The position numbers and the translations under genes were made by a program. The notes beneath the pieces are model-generated. The model made no database searches. It worked only from the letters and a program-made list of their open reading frames with translations, and was not told the origin of the DNA. Below, piece after piece: positions 59,192 through 64,000 of a DNA stretch of 64,000 nt. Origin of the DNA: a candidate division WOR-3 bacterium (GTDB lineage: Bacteria; Hydrothermota; Tepidihabitantia; SM23-42); contig JAOUFJ010000009.1 of NCBI GenBank assembly GCA_029858255.1, forward strand, positions 1 to 64,000, in the 5' to 3' direction. Each line of letters begins with the position of its first letter. Positions within the stretch are counted from its first letter, which is position 1.

Positions 59192-60466
59192 GTGCATAAA
59201 ATGTTGAAATTACGCATCCCTCTGAGCACAAAACTAACCCTTGCATTCTCGATGGTTATCATTATCGGCGTTTTTGCTTTGACCATCATTGGAACCCATT
59301 TGATTGCATCGACGATTATCAGGCAGGCCCAGGACAAAGTGGGGCTCGATTTGAACTCGGCGCGTGAGGTCTACAACAGTGAAAGCGATGTCGTCAGGAC
59401 GAAGATAAGATTAACTGCAGAGAGATTTTTCATCAAAGATGCCCTACATATGAATGACATATCGCGCTTACGCCTCGAACTACAGAAAATTAGGGAATTG
59501 GAGGGGCTGGACATACTGACTCTCACGGATATAGATGGAAGGATACTCGTGCGCGCACATAATCCAGCCACTTATGGCGATCGACCCGCCGATGATGTAA
59601 TCGATTGGGTGCTTAGCCGGAAAGAATCGGTCGTTTCCACAGTGATCGTTTCGGAATCCGAACTAGCAAAAATCGGTGTCGCTTATCTCGAGCGCGCCCG
59701 GATTGCGCTGATCCCTACGCCCAAATCGCGCCCCCTGGAGAAGAGCGTGGAGAGGTCGGGAATGTTCATCAAAGCTGCCGCGCCGGTCTTCGACTACTCG
59801 GATAACCTGATCGGTGTACTTTATGGGGGCAACATGTTGAACCGCGATTACTATATCGTTGACAAGGTAAAGAACACTGTTTATCTCGGCGAGATGTACA
59901 AGGGTAGGGAGATTGGTACTGCCACGATTTTTCTTGATGACGCACGGATTTCGACCAATGTTATGAATACGGATGGCGAACGGGCAATAGGTACGCGTGT
60001 CTCCAGCGAGGTTTACGAGCAAGTGGTAATCAGAGGCGATCCCTGGATAGGGCGCGCATTCGTTGTTAATGCATGGTATATGACTGCCTATGAACCGATA
60101 AGGAATATCAAGGGGCAAATCATCGGCATGCTTTACGTAGGAATGCTTGAGGCGCCATATGTCGACTTGCGTAACCGTGTTGTCATAATTTTCCTGGCGA
60201 TTGCCGTTGCCAGTGTTATTTTGCTATCCGTCATCGCTTACTTCACAACGACGCGGATATCGCGTCCGATAAAGGCCCTTCGCAATGCTACAAAGAAAGT
60301 GGCCGATGGAGATCTAAAATATCGATTACAGATAGAATCACGTGATGAGATCGGTGAGCTGTCCGAATCATTCAATCGAATGACAGCCGAACTTCAGAAG
60401 GCAACCGACAATTATCATGTCCTGACACGCACACTGGAGGAAAAAGTAAAGGAAAAGACAGAATAA
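59192..60466 (+). CDS. Membrane sensor part of a histidine kinase (Cache-HAMP), ending at an in-frame TAA
   Basis: 424 residues: TM helix about 15-37, an extracytoplasmic Cache-type sensor (about 40-328), TM helix about 330-352 and a HAMP domain (TTTRISRPIKALRNATKKVADGDL onward) then a coiled linker ending KVKEKTE. The next codon is TAA (60464-60466), after which the same frame continues LRATQDFLIQSEKLASLGKLAAG, the normal sequence of such kinases. The kinase core is therefore separated from its sensor by a single stop codon. Start: GTG at 59192, 4 nt after the -10 box; an ATG three codons on is the alternative. Confidence 0.85.
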   Translation: MHKMLKLRIPLSTKLTLAFSMVIIIGVFALTIIGTHLIASTIIRQAQDKVGLDLNSAREVYNSESDVVRTKIRLTAERFFIKDALHMNDISRLRLELQKIRELEGLDILTLTDIDGRILVRAHNPATYGDRPADDVIDWVLSRKESVVSTVIVSESELAKIGVAYLERARIALIPTPKSRPLEKSVERSGMFIKAAAPVFDYSDNLIGVLYGGNMLNRDYYIVDKVKNTVYLGEMYKGREIGTATIFLDDARISTNVMNTDGERAIGTRVSSEVYEQVVIRGDPWIGRAFVVNAWYMTAYEPIRNIKGQIIGMLYVGMLEAPYVDLRNRVVIIFLAIAVASVILLSVIAYFTTTRISRPIKALRNATKKVADGDLKYRLQIESRDEIGELSESFNRMTAELQKATDNYHVLTRTLEEKVKEKTE

Positions 60467-60505
60467 CTGAGAGCGACACAGGATTTCCTGATCCAGTCGG
60501 AAAAA

Positions 60506-61210
60506 TTGGCTTCCCTGGGAAAGCTCGCTGCCGGGATTGCACATGAGATAAATAATCCGCTCACATCGATCTTGATCAATAGTCATCTGTTGCTTGAGAA
60601 AATCGAGAGCAGTAGTCGGTCGGCCAGTAATTTACGGCTCATCATTGATGAAACAACGAGATGCAGTGCAATAGTAAAAGGACTGCTTGAGTTTGCTAGA
60701 CAGACACCGCCAGAAAAGACAATGGTCAGTATAAACATGGTAATAGACAGTACGCTTCTGATCATGGATACACAGGCATTGGTTCATAATGTCAAGGTGA
60801 AGAAGAAATTAGATGACAATCTGCCACAGGTCATGGTCGATGTGAATAAGATCAAGCAGGTTTTTGCCAATATCATATTGAATGCTTTGGAGTCAATGCC
60901 GGAAGGTGGAGTGTTGGAGATCACCTCGTATGTTTCGGCAGATGACGAGTATGTCAATATCAAATTCAAAGACAGTGGACGCGGGATATCGAAGGATGAT
61001 TTGAAGAAGATTTTTGACCCCTTCTTCACAACAAAAGGGACCAAAGGTACTGGTTTGGGCCTTTCAATAAGTTATGGCATCATTCAACAGCACAATGGCG
61101 CCATAGACGTAGATAGCGAAGTCGGGGAAGGGACGACGATGACCATTCGCCTTCCCCTTAATCCAATAAACAGAGATAAAAAGGAGGAAAGACGTGACAG
61201 AGAAGTTTAA
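60506..61210 (+). CDS. Histidine kinase core (HisKA-HATPase), continuation of the sensor gene
   Basis: The coding sense resumes right after the TAA at 60464-60466 in the same frame (60506 minus 59192 is 1314, divisible by 3). 234 residues hold the phospho-His in AAGIAHEINNPLTSILIN, the N box ANIILNALESMPEGG, the G1 box DSGRGI, the F box DPFFTTK and GTGLGLSISYGI. The TTG at 60506 has no ribosome site, so separate translation is doubtful; readthrough, reinitiation at the CTG after the stop, gene decay or a base-call error are all possible. It overlaps the response regulator by 17 bp. Confidence 0.8.
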   Translation: MASLGKLAAGIAHEINNPLTSILINSHLLLEKIESSSRSASNLRLIIDETTRCSAIVKGLLEFARQTPPEKTMVSINMVIDSTLLIMDTQALVHNVKVKKKLDDNLPQVMVDVNKIKQVFANIILNALESMPEGGVLEITSYVSADDEYVNIKFKDSGRGISKDDLKKIFDPFFTTKGTKGTGLGLSISYGIIQQHNGAIDVDSEVGEGTTMTIRLPLNPINRDKKEERRDREV

Positions 61211-61970
61211 GATCTTGGTGGTTGATGATGAATTACCAGTTTGCAAGAGTATTGCTAGCGCACTGATTAGCGAGGAATATCTGGTCGATACCGCACTCAG
61301 CGGAGAAGAAGCACTGGAAATGCAGGAGAAGAAGCACTACGATGCAATAATCATAGATTTGATGATGCCGGGAATTAGTGGAATGGAACTTCTTAAGAGA
61401 GTCAAGAAGAACCGACCTGATACAATGATGATCATGATTACCGGATATCCTTCAATTCGCACTGCAGTAGAGTCGATAAAAATCGGTGCCTTTGACTATA
61501 TACCGAAGCCCTTTACGCCGAATGAAATCCGCAGTATGATTTCGAGAGCCTTAGTTAGAAAACGAGTCATCCAGAAGAAGGTCGAAGAATCAAGATTCCT
61601 TGAAGATATGCCCGTGCCCGAAGGTTTGTACACTATCCCTGACAATTCATGGCTAAAAATAGAGGACGACGGCAGTGTTTTAGTTGGTGTCCATCACAAT
61701 TTTTTGATTACTATTACAAAGATAGCGACGATAGAGTTTCCAAAAATCAATGAAACAAGATACCAGGGTGAGACCTGCGTAAGGATCATGGAGTCGAACG
61801 ACCGCATTCATAAACTCTGGACTCCCGTGACCGGCAAAGTAACCGCGATCAACAAGAGGGTGCAGGATGATTATGCAGTGCTCTACAAAGATCCATATGT
61901 CACGGGTTGGCTGGTTCAGATGATGCCCACCAATCTTGAAATCGATTTGAAGAACCTTGTAGTGACCTGA
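61194..61970 (+). CDS. Response regulator with a GcvH/lipoyl-like output domain lacking the lipoyl lysine
   Basis: 258 residues. The receiver (1-120) has Asp55 and Lys105. After a helical linker, residues about 144-250 follow the H-protein of the glycine cleavage system: LYTIPDNSWLKIEDDGSVLVGV, KIATIEFPKI, WTPVTGKVTAINKRV and DPYVTGWLVQM. Where H-protein has ESVKA with the lipoylated lysine, this has ESNDR (residues 200-204), so it cannot be lipoylated there. The GTG start has AAGGAGG upstream, inside the kinase gene. It closes the Hdr cluster, and a regulatory link to redox flow is likely. Confidence 0.87.
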   Translation: MTEKFKILVVDDELPVCKSIASALISEEYLVDTALSGEEALEMQEKKHYDAIIIDLMMPGISGMELLKRVKKNRPDTMMIMITGYPSIRTAVESIKIGAFDYIPKPFTPNEIRSMISRALVRKRVIQKKVEESRFLEDMPVPEGLYTIPDNSWLKIEDDGSVLVGVHHNFLITITKIATIEFPKINETRYQGETCVRIMESNDRIHKLWTPVTGKVTAINKRVQDDYAVLYKDPYVTGWLVQMMPTNLEIDLKNLVVT

Positions 61971-62081
61971 ACTGTCTCCTCGGCAGGTGGCGTTGGGAAA
62001 TCCCATCTGTGTGGGGGTGATTGTGTCAATGTCAGATGAGTTATTACTCGATCTTTATCCTGTTTGTATATGGGGGGTTTT

Positions 62082-62744
62082 ATGATCTTGATGTACGGTG
62101 ACAAGACGATTGATCTGAAACCAAGCAAGATCATGGCGGTGGCGAGAAATTATAAGGCTCATGCTGACGAAATGGGTGCAGAATTGCCGAGTGAACCGAA
62201 ATTTTTTCTGAAGCCACCATCAGCATTACTTGCCGATAAGGGGCAGGTAATTCTTCCTAAATCATGTTCACGTGTAGACTATGAAGTTGAGCTGGCTGTC
62301 ATCATTGGTTCGAGGGTCAAAAATGTGACGTCTGATAATGTGACCGGGATACTTCTGGGTTACACGGTACTCGTTGATATTACGGCACGCGATGTTCAGG
62401 CTACTGCAAAAAAACAAGGGATGCCGTGGACGATCGCCAAAGGTTATGATACTTTTGCGCCTATTGGTCCGCACATTGTCCCCGCAAAGAAAATAGACCC
62501 ATCGGATTTAGATGTATGGCTCAAAGTAAATGGCGAGATAAAACAACAGGGTAATACAAATTTGATGATATTCTCGGTCTGCGAACTCGTCTCATTTATT
62601 TCAAAGGTCATGACCCTTGAACCAATGGACGTGATCGCCACCGGTACTCCGTCCGGGGTCGGTCCGATGGAGGATGGTGATGTGATCGAAGCGGGGATTG
62701 AAGGAATCGGCACATTGACGTTTACGGCAGCTCGCGGGCATTGA
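62082..62744 (+). CDS. Fumarylacetoacetate hydrolase family protein
   Basis: 220 residues of the FAH fold: IMAVARNYKAHADEMG, FFLKPPSALL, DYEVELAVIIG (metal-binding Glu pair), TARDVQATAKKQGMPWTIAKGYDTFAPIGP and GTPSGVGPM. Members hydrolyse or decarboxylate keto-acids such as acylpyruvates and oxaloacetate with Mg or Mn. The chosen ATG at 62082 has GGGGGG 4 nt upstream; the longer frame from a TTG at 62064 is less likely. The next gene follows closely or overlaps. Confidence 0.92.
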   Translation: MILMYGDKTIDLKPSKIMAVARNYKAHADEMGAELPSEPKFFLKPPSALLADKGQVILPKSCSRVDYEVELAVIIGSRVKNVTSDNVTGILLGYTVLVDITARDVQATAKKQGMPWTIAKGYDTFAPIGPHIVPAKKIDPSDLDVWLKVNGEIKQQGNTNLMIFSVCELVSFISKVMTLEPMDVIATGTPSGVGPMEDGDVIEAGIEGIGTLTFTAARGH

Positions 62745-62761
62745 ATCGCTCGTGCATATCC

Positions 62762-63541
62762 ATGAGAAACCAAGGTAACAACAACCGTACACCAATCCTG
62801 ATGTTGGATTGGGGTATTGAAGGGATGCGCTACGCTCTACAGAACAGCGATATTACTGTTGTCGTGGATACGCTCCGTTTTAGCACCGCGGTCGTAACGG
62901 CAATTGCCAATGGGTTTACGATATATCCCATCGGGGATCGTAAATCAGGGGAGGACCTGGCGGCATCGATCGGTGCCAATATCGCTGGCAAACCTGGAAT
63001 GGCGAAATATACGATCTCGCCGCATAGTTACTTAAATTCCGATCGTGAGGAGAATAAAAAGGTCGTTTTGTTCTCGCCCAACGGTGCTGCCTGTTCAGCT
63101 CTTGTGGGCAGAGGTCGTAACGCCTATGTCGGCTGCTTGTTGAATGCGAGAAAAGTTGGTGAATATGTTACGATGTTAGCCCGAAGGCGGCGGGTTAATG
63201 TGACAGTGATCGCGGCCGGTGAACAACGTGCTATCGATAACGGGGAAAGGATAGTCTATGAAGAAAAGGCTGCCTATCCTGTATTCGCGATCGAGGACTA
63301 TCTCGCCAGTGGCGCAATAATGAGCTTTTCAGATTTAGAAAAGAGCGCTGAGGCGCAAGTCTGTGAGCTGGCCTTTGGTGGTGCAAAAGAAAATATTGAA
63401 GATTTACTGCTCGACAGCTTCAGCGGTAAATACCTTGTGCAGCATAACCTCCGGGATGATGTGGAGCACGCTGCCCGCTTGAACCTATATGACGTGATCC
63501 CCCGCATCAAAGATGGGAATATAACGGGAATAAGGCCTTGA
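62762..63541 (+). CDS. 2-phosphosulfolactate phosphatase-like (ComB family) protein
   Basis: About 259 residues with ComB-family features: VVVDTLRFSTAVVTAIANG (where the family has VxIDVLRATT), FSPNGAACSALVG and VIAAGEQRA. In methanogens ComB makes sulfolactate for coenzyme M; bacterial homologues are common and their substrates mostly untested, so coenzyme M synthesis should not be assumed even though Hdr genes are close. The start is unsure: the frame opens at a TTG overlapping the FAH stop (62741), and the first ATG, used here, lacks a clear ribosome site. Confidence 0.82.
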   Translation: MRNQGNNNRTPILMLDWGIEGMRYALQNSDITVVVDTLRFSTAVVTAIANGFTIYPIGDRKSGEDLAASIGANIAGKPGMAKYTISPHSYLNSDREENKKVVLFSPNGAACSALVGRGRNAYVGCLLNARKVGEYVTMLARRRRVNVTVIAAGEQRAIDNGERIVYEEKAAYPVFAIEDYLASGAIMSFSDLEKSAEAQVCELAFGGAKENIEDLLLDSFSGKYLVQHNLRDDVEHAARLNLYDVIPRIKDGNITGIRP

Positions 63542-64000
63542 ATTCGAGAGTCGAGAATTTGAATGAAATATTCGATTATTACAATGAACGGGCGTTCGAA
63601 TACGATGAAATATATCAGGGTGGAGCACCCGGCATACCCGAATCAGCTGTGTACGAGAAGGATGTCGAGACGATCAAAGTACTCAGTGCCAGTTTCGGCA
63701 AGGGACATCTTATAGATGTAGGCTGTGGGACCGCTTATTGGCTACCATACTATGCCAGTAACTGCAGTGAAATAACTCTTTTTGATCAATCGCGGCGCAT
63801 GCTTGCCGAATGTCAAAAAAGGGTGAGCCATCTCAATTTGGACATTGATGTTCATTATGTCAAAGGTGATTTTTTTGAAGTTCGCTTCTTATCGAAGATA
63901 TTTGATTCTGCGGTTGTTGCATTTCTTATGAGCCATTTGAATGAAGAAACCTCCGCGGTTTTCTTTGAGAAGTTGCGGAAAATACTCAGACCCGGAGCAG
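63538..64000 (+). CDS. Class I SAM-dependent methyltransferase, 3' end cut by window
   Basis: About 154 residues before the window edge. The SAM-binding motif I LIDVGCGTAYWLPYYA lies near residue 60, followed by ITLFDQSRRMLAEC (motif II) and DSAVVAFLMSHL (post-II); a YNERAFEYDEIY stretch precedes. The acceptor cannot be told. The TTG at 63538 overlaps the stop of the ComB-like gene (TTGA); another in-frame TTG lies at 63559. No ribosome site decides between them. Confidence 0.82.
   Translation, partial: MNSRVENLNEIFDYYNERAFEYDEIYQGGAPGIPESAVYEKDVETIKVLSASFGKGHLIDVGCGTAYWLPYYASNCSEITLFDQSRRMLAECQKRVSHLNLDIDVHYVKGDFFEVRFLSKIFDSAVVAFLMSHLNEETSAVFFEKLRKILRPGA

Noticed and set aside
59192-61210. 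Recoded TAA or alternative genetic code to explain the split kinase
   Set aside because: Other genes in the window end normally with TAA, and no recoding signal is known for TAA as a sense codon in this type of genome; a nonsense change or sequence error is simpler.
50219-61970. Classical sHdr sulfur-oxidation or methanogenic Hdr system
   Set aside because: The set lacks the sHdr gene order and a functional lipoate-binding protein, and no methanogenesis genes occur; the ComB-like gene alone does not show coenzyme M synthesis.
1-64000. Prophage, insertion sequence with transposase, or restriction system
   Set aside because: No integrase, transposase, phage structural or restriction-modification gene was recognised in any frame.

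Overview
This is a 64 kb window of bacterial chromosome of about 45% GC. It is gene-dense, with operons on both strands and no prophage or CRISPR array. The gene set points to a diderm bacterium near the FCB superphylum, probably an uncultured lineage such as WOR-3/Stahlbacteria or TA06. The signs are a LpxL-type acyltransferase, a type IX secretion (T9SS) SprA-like outer-membrane giant, a gingipain-type propeptide, HPr kinase with an orphan mannose-type EIIA, and ThiD2-ThiE and ThiC. The phylum is an inference; there is no rRNA in the window.

Layout. 1-2.6 kb: the start of a secreted gingipain-like protein and an ABC-2 exporter pair lying between two 190-bp MITE-like repeats. 2.8-6.1 kb: a GT4 glycosyltransferase fusion and a GH130 enzyme. 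6.1-7.4 kb: repeat-rich DNA with tRNA-Leu(UAA), a tRNA-Leu fragment and a four-helix-bundle gene between inverted repeats. 7.4-16.1 kb (minus strand): NtrC-type regulator, thiC, fatty-acyl ligase, EIIA, hprK, hpf, thiE, cold-shock gene. 16.3-23.8 kb (minus strand): DUF362, a pyruvate-kinase-C-like gene, a mini DNA ligase with a micro-ORF, miaB, mtaB and rpsA. 24-37.4 kb (plus strand): lipoprotein cyclophilin, epimerase, B12-radical SAM, glycosyltransferase, ispA, dxs, sprA, an M28/glutaminyl-cyclase-like gene and a ComEA-like gene. 37.5-48.1 kb: pepA, aminotransferase, lipid A acyltransferase, dut, glycosyltransferase, MFS, deacetylase, TPR, CDF, GNAT and racemase genes.

The most unusual region is 48.3-62 kb. 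It is a run of electron-transfer genes (HdrC, HdrB, HdrA N-terminus fused to NuoE, NuoF fused to a GltD/NfnB-like flavoprotein, NuoG N-terminus fused to the rest of HdrA plus a second HdrA module), bracketed by two-component genes. One HdrA flavoprotein appears to have been cut at a ferredoxin motif, with the NuoE-NuoF-GltD-NuoG module sitting between the two pieces. The simplest reading is a soluble NAD(P)H-linked, flavin-based electron-bifurcating heterodisulfide-reductase-like complex. The signalling genes include a histidine kinase broken by one in-frame TAA and a response regulator whose output domain resembles the lipoyl carrier GcvH but lacks the lipoyl lysine.

A second genome-wide pattern is the promoter form. 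Many genes have TTGAC(A/T), a 16-17 nt spacer and TATAAT. In six cases the start codon (ATG or GTG) lies only 4-6 nt after the -10 box with no Shine-Dalgarno, so these mRNAs are probably leaderless. Other genes with the same promoter have a normal leader and AGGAGG site. These promoters were used here to correct several start codons.
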